From assembly GCA_039720395.1 (NCBI GenBank), contig JBBPBK010000112.1:186001-250000 (forward strand): 64,000 bases of DNA, written 5' to 3'. Position 1 is the stretch's first letter. The number at the start of each line of letters is the position of its first letter. A model generated the notes under the pieces. The model ran no database searches and had not been told where the DNA came from. It saw only the letters and a list, made by a program, of their open reading frames with translations. Below are positions 10,398-22,507 of this stretch, one piece after another. Source of the DNA: Liquidambar formosana. Its lineage: Eukaryota; Streptophyta; Magnoliopsida; Saxifragales; Altingiaceae. Both the position numbers and the translations under genes were made by a program.

Positions 10398-13084
10398 TCA
10401 ACCTTCCATGACAATGTATTTTGTTGGCCAAGCTGTTGTACTACCTTCTGCTTCTTTAGTTGTATACAACTCTTTGGTGGATCGAAATAGGGGCACATCT
10501 ACTAGACAGTGATTAACCCAGACTTTCCAACAATCAGGTCCCAATGGCACATGATGGACATTTGATTGAGGGTCTGTCGATGCAATTGAAGCTTCTGCCA
10601 CTTCTTGTCCTGAACCCACCCAATGCAATAACTTGCATTTCGCATCAATTTGGGGTAGGGCTTCTCGTGAGCATCCTTCTAATCCCACACTAACACTATG
10701 TAGCTATCACAAAAATGAATAAAAAATATGATAAGTAAGAAAACCAACTCCATCTCCATAAGTACAAAATTTCTATTTGAATAATTATACAAATTTACCT
10801 TAGTAGCTGATACATTAGCATTGCTTGTGTTATCAACATTGCCTATGTTCTCAGCATTGGATCGCTCACTCTATAAAAGATGCAACTGAGATTTTTAATA
10901 AATTCAAGGCAAACATATATACACACATGCACAGACACACTAACACTTGATAACTTTTACATTAAAAAGAATGCAATATTTATTCATATGAGATATATAC
11001 AAATAAACATCTTTTACCTCAATTGGGCTGCTGCCACTTGGTCTAGCTATCAACTTCTCCACCAATTGTTCAAGTTGAATTACCCTATTTTGAAGTTGTC
11101 TCATAGTTCCACATTTTTCAATTTCTGCATTCACTTTAGATGGTGTGGCCCCAAACCCCATCCCTCGAACCCAACCTCGACGTTCGGGGCCGATTACCTT
11201 AGCAAGTGCATCATTCTTTATATTGTTTGTAGGCTCACGAGGGACTTCTTTCATTTTTTGCTGAAATCATATACACATGCATTAAGTGTTCAAACTGTTT
11301 TTTTAGTTAAAAAAACAAAAAGGATGCAATTTTTTACCACAATTTCAGCAACTATGTCATTTATAGGCTTCCCTTTTCCACCATCCTTTGAATGGCCACG
11401 TATCCAAACATCCATTCGTGACACCTCTTCAGGATTTTCAGCTTCTCTTTTCTACAAAAACATAAACAATAAAGATTTCAAACTACTTCTTTTTTTTCCC
11501 CATATTCGTACTTCCAATTCTAGAAATTTCATCCTATGAATTTTTAATGTATTACCATGTCATCTTCTAAGCGAGCATATCCGTGTCGACTCATGGTATG
11601 AGGAAGGTCTTGCTTCTTCCTCATTTCTTTGAAATTTTTACTCTTTGCCTATAAAACAAACAAGTTTCATAATGTTAATTATATGAAACAAAAATTTTCG
11701 AAAGAATGTACTTGATATCATATTTTACTTACCTCAAAGTCTTTTGATAATCTTTGCTTTATGAAAGATGCCCACTCATCCGATGTTAAGTTATCGGGTT
11801 TGGCAAGTGCAAGTTGACTTGTCCCATCCTCACATTGGGCAAGATTTCTAATCATTTTTGTTAATAGGGATTTGTAGTCCCTTAAGTGTTTGCCCATCTT
11901 TTGAACAAGTGATTTCCTACGGCATTCCTCTACACAAAATTTTTGCTGCATACACATAAGTTGCATAACATTGAAAGTTAAACTGTGAAAATGAAAACAT
12001 AAAGTAAAAAAAATAATATACACACAAGTCCACAAAAACTATGATTGCATGCATAAACAAAACAATAATGCCATCTCCATAAAAACTATTAAACATATCA
12101 AAGAATTAGACCCCTCCTTCCCCCAAATACCCATTCTAAGGTTCATTGAGCTGAGCTCGATCTACTCACAAATGGACAAGGCCATTTTACAATCCTACAT
12201 TGAACCATTCAGTTACGCAACACCATACTATATATTCCAACAAGATAATCAAGTTACTGGATTGTCTAGCTAAGAGGACAGACCTTATAAGCAAAGTCTC
12301 TAATGCAAGCTTTAAACTACAACAATTTTGGGTAGACATTTTAGTGTAAACAAAATAATTGCATGCATAAACAAAATAATATACACACATACCTGAAGAC
12401 AAGCCCATAAAGCTTGCTCAATGGCATCTGGGAGGCTTGACCAACTTTTTAGTGTAACTTTAACATTCTCCCTTACCAATGCCCCAAGAAAAGTAGACAT
12501 TTTTATAGATCCTTCACCTATTGGTTGAGACCGTTGATTAAACTCAACTTCAATCGCTTTTCCTTTGTCTTTTTGTCTCAATTTGTTTGGGCCTCTACCT
12601 TTCTTCTTTGGCTTTTGGGAGTCATTGGATTCTCCTTCTGTATTAGGAGCTGCATTTGATGGAGAATTAGGAGATGCATTTGATGGAGTACTTGCACTAG
12701 GAGCATCATTTGAAGGAGAATCAGAACTCTCAGCTGATATCCTAATGCTACCACTCCTTCCCTCATTAACAGTGGCTGCAATAGTAGCTTCTTGCTGCTT
12801 CTTTGATCTTTTCTCTCCCTTTTTAGAGCTCTATGTAATTAAATACAATTAGAAGCTTAACAATCAATCAATAATAATAAGTTGTCAATAATGAAACTTG
12901 GCTAAAAAGATCAGTGAGGTACGCAGAAGAAAGAAATTAAAATATTAGAGAATGTACGTTATACCATTTGAAATTAATCTATTCATACAAAAAGTTTTAT
13001 AGTTCATTATCTCTAAAAAAATGTGCTATATGCATTATTGCAAGTTCAATAGTCCAACTCAAACTACAAGTATAGTTCAATGAT

Positions 13085-13133
<49 letters not shown>

Positions 13134-13420
13134 GATGAAGAAATCCCAACCAATCAAACATGCCCAGAATATATTATATACATATATTCTTAGTTGTCTC
13201 TTTACTGTCAGCTTCCTCATAATGGTTTCTAGTGAGTGTCTATTAGGTCCAAAACATTTTCCCCATTACCTATATACTTTGTAGCCCACTAATTGAATAT
13301 GTTGATGAAAAGAATGCCATGAACATCAAAATAGTAAAAACCTAAATGAAGTAATAATAATAAGAAGAAGAAGTTTGACCATACTTCGCCAGATTCAAAA
13401 ACCTTTCGTTTCTTAGCCAT
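10398..13420 (-). CDS. TNP1/Ptta-type CACTA protein (8 exons, 504 aa predicted)
   Basis: Exons on the minus strand: 13420-13385, 12830-12393, 11945-11733, 11648-11556, 11451-11338, 11260-11018, 10870-10799, 10703-10398. All introns have GT/AG ends, all are phase 0, and the lengths add to 505 codons with one terminal stop. The N-terminus is basic (MAKKRK, nuclear-signal-like) and then Ser/Pro/Asn-rich with repeated SPSNA units. The middle contains the Ptta/En/Spm (Transposase_24-like) region, with KPDNLTSDEW and GWVRGMGFGATPS. A Leu/Gln-rich segment (about residues 350-370) may be a coiled coil. The C-terminus (about 404-504) with CKLLHWVGSG and VHHVPLGPDCWKVWV resembles the plant CACTA C-terminal domain. 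The family is thought to bind subterminal repeats and help TNP2. It lies 323 bp downstream of TNP2 on the same strand, so one spliced precursor is plausible. Confidence 0.85.
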
Positions 13421-13507
13421 ATTGCTTCTTCAGATGTAGTTTAAAGTATTTGTCACAACCTGTGATGCACAAAAAATCGAATTAGAGTTGAAAATAATAC
13501 ACAAATA

Positions 13508-13547
<40 letters not shown>

Positions 13548-13570
13548 TAGAGAGAGAGAGAAAGAGAAGA
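13089..13570. repeat. (TA)n microsatellites in and near intron 1 of the TNP1-type gene
   Basis: A perfect (TA)n run at about 13089-13130, and a second at about 13511-13545 that continues into (GA)n to about 13570. The first lies in intron 1 of the TNP1-type gene, the second between the two transposase genes. Confidence 0.9.
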
Positions 13571-13743
13571 GAGAAGGACATAGATAATACAATTAGTGGC
13601 CTATTACAAAATATATATATAATGCAATTTCATTCTAACAACATGTTAATCCTTTAAACAAAACCATAAAAAGACAATATTTATATCATACTAATATCAT
13701 AAAAAACTTATCCATTGAGTAATGTTCAAAAACAACTTAATTA

Positions 13744-16700
13744 TTACACATCAAACACCTCTATGCTCTCACAATCCTGCCTTACATAAGGTTCATCTTC
13801 ATTAACAATGTTCAAGTCAAGTCTAGATACATCAAGTGGTGTGGATGGCATATAAGCTGTCTCGTCATACATCTCCAACTCATTAAATCCTCTAGGCGGT
13901 GCTCTTAGTACAACATACCAAGTTGATGTATCACTATCTTTAGAATAAAACACTTGTTTTGCTTGTGATGCTAGAATGAATGGATCCTTTTCAAATTGGT
14001 TATGCCCTTGGCGGAAGTTAACCAATGGAAATCCATCTTCAACTTTGACATCATTTCCAATATTAGCCCAATCACATTTAAATAGAGGGACTTGAAACTT
14101 ATTGTAATCTAACAAAATAATGTCTCTTATACGCCCATAGTATGCAATCTTTTCAACAACTTGTGTAGTGTCTCTTGCACTTGATCGACAAATAGTTTCT
14201 GCTTCAATAGAAACACCACTATTTTGTGTGGACCTCTGGACATCCAATGTGTGAAATCGATGTCTATTGATGACATAGCCTGAATATGACATCGCATGCT
14301 TTCTAGGCCCACGTGCAAGCCATGGTAATGTGCTTGACACATTATTAGCACTCATTTGGACCTTTTCTGCTAACCATTCACAGAAAGTCTCGGTATGTCT
14401 CTTTTGTGCAAGAGTTTCATCCTTTGCAAGACGCCAATTCGAACGCTTAAGCTCCTCCACATGCATTCTAATAAGAAAGTAAAACAGTTAACCAAGTGTA
14501 TGATGTTAGTAATTAAAAACTACTAAAATATATATTTTTTGGGTAAGTAAATTACAAAAATATTATTATCATCATACATACTCTATATATGGTTCGACTT
14601 CTGCGCTATTTCTTAACACATAAAGATGAGCACTTCGTAGCACATCATCAGTCATGGTCAGTTCATGCCCTTTCGAAATTGGATGCCCTTCTACTATTGT
14701 TTCATGTTCAAAATCTTCATTACGATGATGACGGGTGCCTATTTCAACTGCTTGTTTCATGTACCCACTACAAAACCGCATGCACTCTTCAGCTAAATAA
14801 CATTCTGCTATGCATCCTTCAGGCCGTGCACGATTTCGAACATATCCTTTGAGTACCTTCATAAATCTAAATAATAATACAAAATAAATGATAATTTTCA
14901 ATGTTAATTGCATTAACAACTGTTGAATAATACACTAGCACAAATAATGTAATATATTAGTGTATTATATTACCTCTCAAATGGATACATCCAACGAAAT
15001 TGAACCGGTCCACATAAACGAGCTTCTCGTCCTATGTGAACTGTTAAGTGAACCATAATGTCGAAGAAAGATGGAGGGAAAAACCTTTCCAACATGCATA
15101 AAGTTTCAGCAACATCATCTTCGAGGGTTTCCAATCTATTTCTATCAATAACCCTTTGACAAATTTCATTGAAAAATGCACAGAGTCGAAATATTGCAAT
15201 CCTTGGTCCCTTTGGCAAAAGTCCTCTTAATGCTACTGGCAACAATTGTTGCATTAAGACGTGACAATCATGAGACTTGAGACCTAATATCTTGTATTCT
15301 TCTAATGAAATACAATTACCAATATTGGAACTATAACCATCTGGTAACTTTAAGTCCCGCAACCTTTTACAAAAAACATATTTCTCTTTCTTTGATAGTG
15401 TGTGTGGTGCTGCCGGCAAGAGATGCCTATCATTTCCTTTATCCTCGGCATGCAATTCATGCCTAATGGACATTTCTTTCAAATCTCTACGAGAATTAAG
15501 CCCATCCTTTGACTTGTTCTTGAGATGCAGAAGTGTGCCAATAATGCTATCACAAACATTCTTCTCAATGTGCATTACGTCCAAGTTATGACGCAAAAGT
15601 AATGCCTAAAAAATCAACAACATAAGATATATTACATTTAAATATAAAAATAATGAACTATATATATTAGAAATTGATGAAGAAAAAATAGATTTACTTT
15701 GAATGAATTAACTTACATCCCAATATGGCAAGTTAAAAAATATAGATTTCTTTTTCCATGGCTTTTGCCCAGTAGTCGGTTTTATCTTCACCACCCTTCT
15801 CCTAGTTCTCTTCTTTTTGTTCTTTCCCAAATCATTTGGAGCCACCTGTTTTCTTTTCTTTCCCCAATCATTGTCAATATCTTTGACTGCATTTAAAACT
15901 TCTAAACCAGTCAATACTTTAGGCTTTCCCCGATTTTCATGCTTTCCATCAAACCAACTTTTTTTCTTTCGAAATGGATGATTGGGTGCTAAATACCGCC
16001 TATGGCACATGTATGCAAACTTATGACTCCATTTCAACCATTCTGAACATGTTTCAACACTGCATATGGGACAAGCTAATTTTCCTTTTGTGGGACATCC
16101 AGCTAAGTTTCCATAAGCTGGAAAATCATTTATTGTCCACATCAAAATCGCCTTTAAATTGAACATAGATTTACTAAAAGCATCATAGACCTCCACGCCA
16201 TTATTCCACAATTCTTTCAAATCCTCTACAAGTGGCTCCAAATATACATCTATGTCATTCCCTGGTTGCTTTGGCCCTGGGATAAGTAATGTCAACATCA
16301 AGTTTTCTTTCCCCATGCATATCCATGGAGGGAGGTTATAAGTAACCATTATCACTGGCCAACAACTATATCTAGAACTAAGATCTGCAAAGGGATTAAA
16401 CCCATCAGTTGCAAGACCAAGTCTAAGATTTCGCGAATCTGAAGCGAAAGAAGGCCACTTTTTACTAACTATATCCCATGCCAATGAATCAACCGGATGT
16501 CGCATCTTGCCATCTTGACTTTTGTGAGTTGAATGCCATGTTAATTGTTCTGCCTTTTCAGGTGACATAAACATCCTCCTAAGTCTTGGTATTATGGGAA
16601 AATAACGCAAGACCTTTGCAGGAACTCCTTTTTGCATCTTATTAGTTCGTGGGTCTACTTTCCATCTTGAAGAATTACATTTCGGACATGTCTCCATAAG

Positions 16701-17452
16701 CTCTCTCTCATTTCTAAATAAACAACAATCGTTTACACAGGCATGGATCTTCTCATAACCTAGATCAAATGCCTTTAGTAACTTTTTTGTTGAATAAATA
16801 GAATCAGGAAGCGTGTTATCTTGAGGTAGCATGTCACGAAGGATCTCAAGAAGTTCATTGAAACTCTTGTCAGATAGACCATTCATAGCTTTATGCTTGT
16901 ATAAAACTACAGTTGCTGACAACTTTGTGTACTTTGAACAACCCGGATACAAAGGAGTTTCAGCATCATCCAACAAAGGTGTGAACTCTGGCTCTCTTCT
17001 TTCATTTGTAGGTTGTGTAACATCATCCTCTTGCATAAACACATCTCTGTACATTCTATAAGTGTCTGGCATTTCAACATCTTCATGCCGTGTAGATACA
17101 ATAGGAGATTCCCCATGAAAGACCCAAGTAGTATATGTAGGATCCATTCCTTTTGTTACTAAGTGCTCATGCACTTTCTTATAATGTTGGTGACGTAAGT
17201 TTCGACAAACTAAACAAGGGCATATGATCTTCTCTGGGCTGCCTGCCCTTTCATGAGCCATTTTGGCAAATTTCCCAGCTCCATCTTTGTACTCCTCTGA
17301 ATTTCTACAAATTATAACTCATAAATTCATTATGTCGATTATGTAAGTATGTAATATCTAAACTTCTATTTATGACGCACATTAAAAAGGGGGAAAAAAG
17401 AAAAAAAAAGAAAAAAGAGAGACCTTGGAAATTTAATCCATTCTTTATCCAT
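13744..17452 (-). CDS. TNP2-type CACTA transposase (5 exons, 1085 aa predicted)
   Basis: Exons on the minus strand: 17452-17424, 17304-15717, 15605-14974, 14866-14582, 14467-13744. With GT/AG introns, the phases fit exactly and give 1086 codons including the stop. The N-terminal transposase-associated domain starts MDKEWI and has ICPCLVC. The Transposase_21 core contains ATDGFNPF (Asp ~310), WTINDFPAYG (Asp ~403) and CPIC (~421-424). MHIEKN supplies Glu ~553, together fitting a CMC-type DDE catalytic triad. DUF4218-like (LRGLLPKGPR, FFPPSFFDIMVHL) and DUF4216-like (YYGRIRDIILLDYNKF) regions follow. Such proteins cut and join the element ends in the nucleus. No stop or frameshift was found. 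The start was chosen because the tiny first exon restores the conserved N-terminus. Confidence 0.9.
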
Positions 17453-18677
17453 TGGGATTGGCCTGATTGCTAGCACCAATAAGTACCTACACTTACTGAG
17501 ATGTTAGATTTTTGGATTAAAATACATTTGCATGATAAAGACATGATAACAAAACAGGAATGATAGCCAAGATACCTTTACTATATACAACTCAACTAAA
17601 GTTATCATCTTTAAAGACAAAACAATGATACAAATGACAACATTGAACAGAATGTCAATTCCAAACATGCCAGAAATTGGTCTTCTAATTTCTTGAATGT
17701 GTAATATATAGATTTTCCCATAAGTAATAATAACTTCTAAAACAACCCTCTAAAAGTAGAGATCTCTTTTGAAAAGGAAAAACAAAACCTAAGCTAGAGT
17801 CCTCACAAATTAAGTCCATGTCAAATTAATATGAATAAGTTGGTCAAGCTAAATAAATAATTGAATTTAGCTTAAATAAATAATAGATATTAAGTTTCTT
17901 GAACTTCAAGTTCTGTTATAATATGAAGAATATTGTATGTTTCATGCATATAACAACTATATAAAGATGAAAATGGCATTAGCTCAGCTAGTAATCACAT
18001 ATCATTCACACCCAAATAGCTCATAAATTGAGATTAATAAGAAAAATCAGTGTTATTAAACAATAAACACATAATCAAAGTCAAAACTCACCGAGATTTG
18101 AGCAGAAATTGAAGTGAACAAAACCCAAAAGTGCACTATGTTTCCTTCAGAGCTTCAACACATGAAAACAAGACCCAAATGCAAGCCCAAAGCAACAACT
18201 GAAAATCACAACAGAAAATCATTTTTATAAATAATGGAGTCAGCATCTTCATCTTGGTAAGCAAGGAAGATGGAAAGGAAGAAAAAGAAATAAAAATATT
18301 ATTTTACCATATTACCCTTACAAATAAAAAGAAAGAAAATAAAGAAAAAGGTAATTTTGTCACAAGATGTAACAATCACCTTTCCTACTACTTTTGGGAG
18401 AAAATATTTTGGTGGGCTATGGTGGAAAATCCTTCCCTCCATTTTAAAAGGGCAACAAATTCACATGAATGCTATAGAATATCAAACTATACAATGAAAC
18501 ATTTAGGGTCATCAAATGGTGAATGACTTCTTAATGCACTTGCAAGGGTCGACTCAAACACATTCAGTACAACTTTATTTTTATTTTTATTTTTTAGTAC
18601 AATAAATTCTTCCTTTCCCTTGTAGGAGAAATGGATGTATTGAACCAGATATCATAAATAAAACAAAAGAAGCACCA
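17453..18677. other. CACTA sequence upstream of TNP2, no gene seen
   Basis: AT-rich. On the minus strand a donor-like CTCG/GTGAGTTT near 18090 follows a stretch that could be a 5' untranslated exon of the transposase transcript. Nothing else was recognised. Confidence 0.35.
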
Positions 18678-18720
18678 AACCTCATAGTAGACAATTACTA
18701 TTGACATTTATGTATTGAAC
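18678..18720 (-). pseudogene. Second, internally deleted piece of the captured CK2 alpha locus
   Basis: The sequence ccaaacctcatagtagacaatta matches the intron next to the CK2 alpha exon at 20316. It runs straight into ctattgacattta from inside that exon. About 75 bp between them is missing, with short atta homology at the junction. Too short to code. Confidence 0.6.
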
Positions 18721-20315
18721 ATAAAGAAGGATAATGCATGCCACATAAGTAGGATAATGAAGTCGGTGAAAATAAATGATGAGTATAATAACACTCTCAT
18801 AAAATATAACAGATTTACGGTAAAATTCTGACAAAAGTGTCACAAGAGATTCTACAAATTACACATCATTTTGATAGTAACACTTTTAGTCACATATAAT
18901 CAATTAATCATGGTGCATTCCTTCAACATTGCCCAATATCATGCTCATGATTTAAAAACATGCAAGAAAATTTAAATTATGTGCCAATGAGGAGGAGAGG
19001 TTTGATATTTAGGTTGAAAACACTGCGGGAACATAAGAAAGGTAGAAAAATATAATAGGCAAAGAGGTAAAATTAGCAACATTATGACCTACGAGGCTAC
19101 ATAATTAAATAAATTATCAGTCCCCCAAGGCCCCAACTCCCCACGTAGAGTTGATAATTTAAGATAATTCGTGTTTCTTAATCCCGACAAATTGGGCTTT
19201 ATGGTTATTAACATATTATTATATATATTATATATATATTTATATATATATTTTTACTCCCATAGCAATACCTACTGAAAAATCAAAGAGAAGGCAAAAG
19301 TCATACAATCATTTCAAGTGTCTCGTACGAATTAAGGATACTCTCTTCTATGTGTCAAAATTCTTTACTCCATATATTTGTTCGTTAACCCCCCCCCCCC
19401 AATAAAAAAATTATAAAAAAAAAAAAAATGAAATCTTTGCCTAGGAGGTCTAGCACAAGAAAAATAAAATAAATGAAAATGCTAGATGACCCATATGCGA
19501 ATCATTCCGTATATAAATATAGACCTTAATTTATATCGTTTTACAGGATAACCTGTGTGTGCGTATGTTCTTGAACAAAATCCTAACATAAAACTCAATC
19601 ACTGCCATACCATTGTGTGGTAAATTACATGCATAGTGAAACTCAATCTCAATATATATTAATTATAATTTACCATTAAAACAATGCAAATAGCCACATC
19701 ACAGACCCGTGTGGATTGGGTGGCCGGCTTTGGACATCATTAAGTTCGAAGAAGCAACAAGAAAGTGAGTTTCAAAAAAAAAACAATCTGATGCTTCCAG
19801 ATTCCAGCTTTGAAAATGAACAGCTGGGGAAAAAGAAAGGAAACAAAAAAAGGGGATGAGACCCTTTCTAAAAAAATATGAACAGCACTTGCCCATCATT
19901 CACCAAACATCGATCATATTCTGTCTTTTATATTATTCTAATTGTGCTTTCCTTTTGGATTCTCCTAAGCAATAATGTAAATTTCTTGTTTTGGTGTTGA
20001 TTTGGCGCCCAAGCTAAGCAAAAATACAGGGCAAAGTAAGTCGCTACCATTTTAAGGCATCATTTTGAGCCACAGCATTGATCGGGACCGTATATGCTTT
20101 TATGGCTAAATGATTGCATATATATTGTTTGTACTCGTGCATGGCCCTATCTGTGTTGTCATGCTTTCATATTTTTCGTACATGAATCTCTACAAAGTAC
20201 CCCTTTTTTTCTGATCTAATAGGGCCAAAACCCCTTCAATAATTTTTCTAATGGTTAAAGGAGACCAAGATTTTATACAAAATACCAAACCTCATAGTAG
20301 ACAATTAGAGCTCAC
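18721..20315. other. CACTA internal sequence, no gene seen
   Basis: Non-coding, AT-rich, with poly-C at ~19389-19400 and poly-A runs nearby. No reading frame with recognisable content. Confidence 0.35.
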
Positions 20316-20445
20316 CTTTTTTTTCTTCACAGGCTTGAGGATCTTGATAATGCACCGTTCATTACTATTGACATTTACGCCTTCAAAAACCTCACTGTAT
20401 TTTCCCCTTCAAACTTTTTGAACAACCTCATAGTCATCCTGATCA
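20316..20445 (-). pseudogene. Captured exon of casein kinase II alpha subunit
   Basis: On the minus strand an acceptor (tttttcag) precedes a 130-nt segment that ends at KKKK followed by GTGAGC. The peptide includes [24 protein letters not shown] and [14 protein letters not shown]. This is the ATP-binding N-lobe of plant CK2 alpha: glycine-rich loop (GRGKYS), VAIK-type Lys in IIKILKP, and the basic KKKK cluster. An in-frame TGA replaces the first Gly of the loop (GGA to TGA). With one exon present and a stop inside it, no kinase can be made. The intron bases kept on its 3' side show that genomic DNA was captured. Confidence 0.85.
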
Positions 20446-21676
20446 CTGAAAAAAACAAATAATCTGAAATTATTCACAAAGTAAGCTATGCTGCAAGGTG
20501 CACATGGTTGATGTATTAATTCGTCTTGCCATGTGAATAATTAAGGTGGTATAGAAGCTTGAAAACATCAAAATTGATTACAACTAAATACCAGAAAATG
20601 CAAGACAGCGGCACGCATTAGACTGATTTTAAATATGACAGGCCAATGCAAAATAGTAAAAGGTATAAACAAAGAAAAAGTACACTCATTGTATCATATA
20701 TGGTCGGCCTCGTCTGCTTCAAAGTCCAAGCCAGCAATGGTCATGCGTCCAATATTAACTGCACTATTCAAATCTCATGTAAGGTTTAGTTAAGGCATTT
20801 GAACAGTAAAGATGTTTGCCATTTAAAAAAAAAAAAAACCCCAAAAACACTGTCAGTACACCATTAGTCCCTGAAAACTGTACTAAAGGCTTAACTACAA
20901 AAGGGTAAAGGGTTGCTGGAGATACACCATTCCCATTGAGTTTAAACCATGTAGAGATATCTTAACTATCTCTTAATTGGGAACAGAGATGATGGATGAT
21001 TAAACAGTCCAAAATTAAAGTAGCATACTACGATGTCAATTACAAAATTACAAAAGAAGTAGCTCTGTCTAGGGCCATTAGAGATCATTACAATAACCTT
21101 CAAGTCATTTTTCTTTTAAGTTGCAACCAAATGCACCCTAAATAATGTTTCATTTTATTAACTTCAAGCAATATGACAGTCAAAGTACTTCCTAAAAGAC
21201 TCTGGCTTCATTTGTAAAGCAAAAGTGAGTCATTTTGCAGGTTGAAGAGAAGTATTCATCTGGACGCTAAATGCCTATGCACTTGCTTTCACTTTTATCC
21301 CCTTAAGAAGGACACAAATCTAGGTTATTGTTTGTTGTTCACAACATGTAAACCAAGATAAAGGACCGTTAGAGAAGAATCTTCTTCATAATAGGAGAAA
21401 TCTTTTCTATAAAAACAGAGCTACGATAGACAATTCAAAATGTGCTCAAACTACGGGCCGTTATAACTTATAAACCTTTCTTGTAGGCTATTAGAAGTTA
21501 ATGTCTCCTTGAAATTGCTTTCAAAAATACCACTTACGCAGTCACAGTCATCAATCCTAAATTCAGATTCCTAGAATGGTCCACAGGACCATAACAGAGA
21601 ACTCATATTATTCAGACCATACATATCAGGAGCACCTAAATATATAGTGTGCTGATTGTGCACTGATCAAATGGGG

Positions 21677-21710
<34 letters not shown>

Positions 21711-22246
21711 ATGAAAAACCCACAAATCCACCCAAAGGGACCAACAGCCCACAGAAAAAGAGGAAGAAAGACACCAACAGCAGCCCCGACTTTGAGAAGA
21801 GAGACGATAGCCCAACCATTCACGCCCTCTCATCGATTTACACAGCCTAGCCATTTCTATAAACAAGAAAACATAAACCAGCAGAGAGAGAAAGAGAAAG
21901 AGAGTACCGTGAGAAATCGCCCCAAAGCTTCCGCTCCAAATCGTCCCAAACTGCCCCAAAGCCTCAGCACCGAATCGCACCGAATCGCCCCAAAGATTCA
22001 ACACCAAAATCTCCCCAAATCTTCAGCCGAGCAAGAGCCCTAACTCTTTCCCTTCTTTCTACAGTAACGAGCCCTAGTTATTTCCCTTCTCTGGTGGCGA
22101 GCCCTAGTTCCTTCTTTCTATCGTGACTATGGAGTTCAGACAAAGTGAAAAGGGGCAAGTACCTACAGTGACTAGGAAACAAAAGGGCAAAAAATGTGGC
22201 AAAAAAAAATCCCCCGCGTAACTTTCCCACTCACGACTGCTTAATT
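20446..22246. other. CACTA 5' region: possible promoter and leader, microsatellite
   Basis: Contains a (TA)n(GT)n run at about 21676-21710. At 21900-22020 there is a C/A-rich stretch with repeated cgccccaaag and accgaatcgc units. At 22045-22115 two direct repeats of a gagccctag...tttcccttct motif occur. Since the transposase genes read leftward, the transcript probably begins here. A short coding-like stretch near 20700-20765 (minus strand) is not recognised. Confidence 0.4.
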
Positions 22247-22507
22247 TTCCCAGTCACGAGCGCTTGTGTGGTGAAGCCGTGAAAAGGAATTAAGGAGGCC
22301 GTGAAAATTGACAACATTAACGGCGTGCTAAGAAATGCCGTAAAATAGCTTATCCACGGCGTGTTATAAATGAACGCCGTTAATATTGTCTCATCTCCCA
22401 ACTTTCACGGCATTTAATTTGGACATGCCGTAAATAACCTTATTAACGGCATGCCATTTGCGCACGCCGTTAATATGACGCCGTTAATACTCATTTTTCT
22501 TGTAGTG
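22247..22507. repeat. CACTA right subterminal repeats and terminal inverted repeat
   Basis: Copies of cacggcgtg and atgccgtaaa cores in both orientations, matching the left end, followed by the 19-bp terminal repeat at 22489-22507 and TSD tag at 22508-22510. Confidence 0.85.

Larger units (their letters stand above)
6791..22507 (-). mobile_element. Complete CACTA (En/Spm, CMC) DNA transposon with captured gene fragments
   Basis: Perfect 19-bp terminal inverted repeats (CACTACAAGAAAAATGAGT at 6791-6809, its complement at 22489-22507) and a 3-bp TSD tag (6788-6790, 22508-22510) define a 15.7 kb element in the 5' LTR of B. Both ends carry subterminal repeats with a CACGGCGT / ACGCCGTAAAT core. 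Two genes on the minus strand encode a TNP2-type transposase (13744-17452) and a TNP1/Ptta-type protein (10398-13420); both have intact frames. Flanking cargo includes exon fragments of an SPP-like protease and of CK2 alpha. Perfect ends and open genes suggest a recent, possibly autonomous element. Confidence 0.95.

Noticed and set aside
10880..11539. 219-codon plus-strand frame
   Set aside because: Shadow of exons and introns of the TNP1-type gene on the other strand.
21636..22043. Frames of ~120 codons on both strands around the (GT)n run
   Set aside because: Low-complexity translation of a microsatellite and a C/A-rich leader; no motif.
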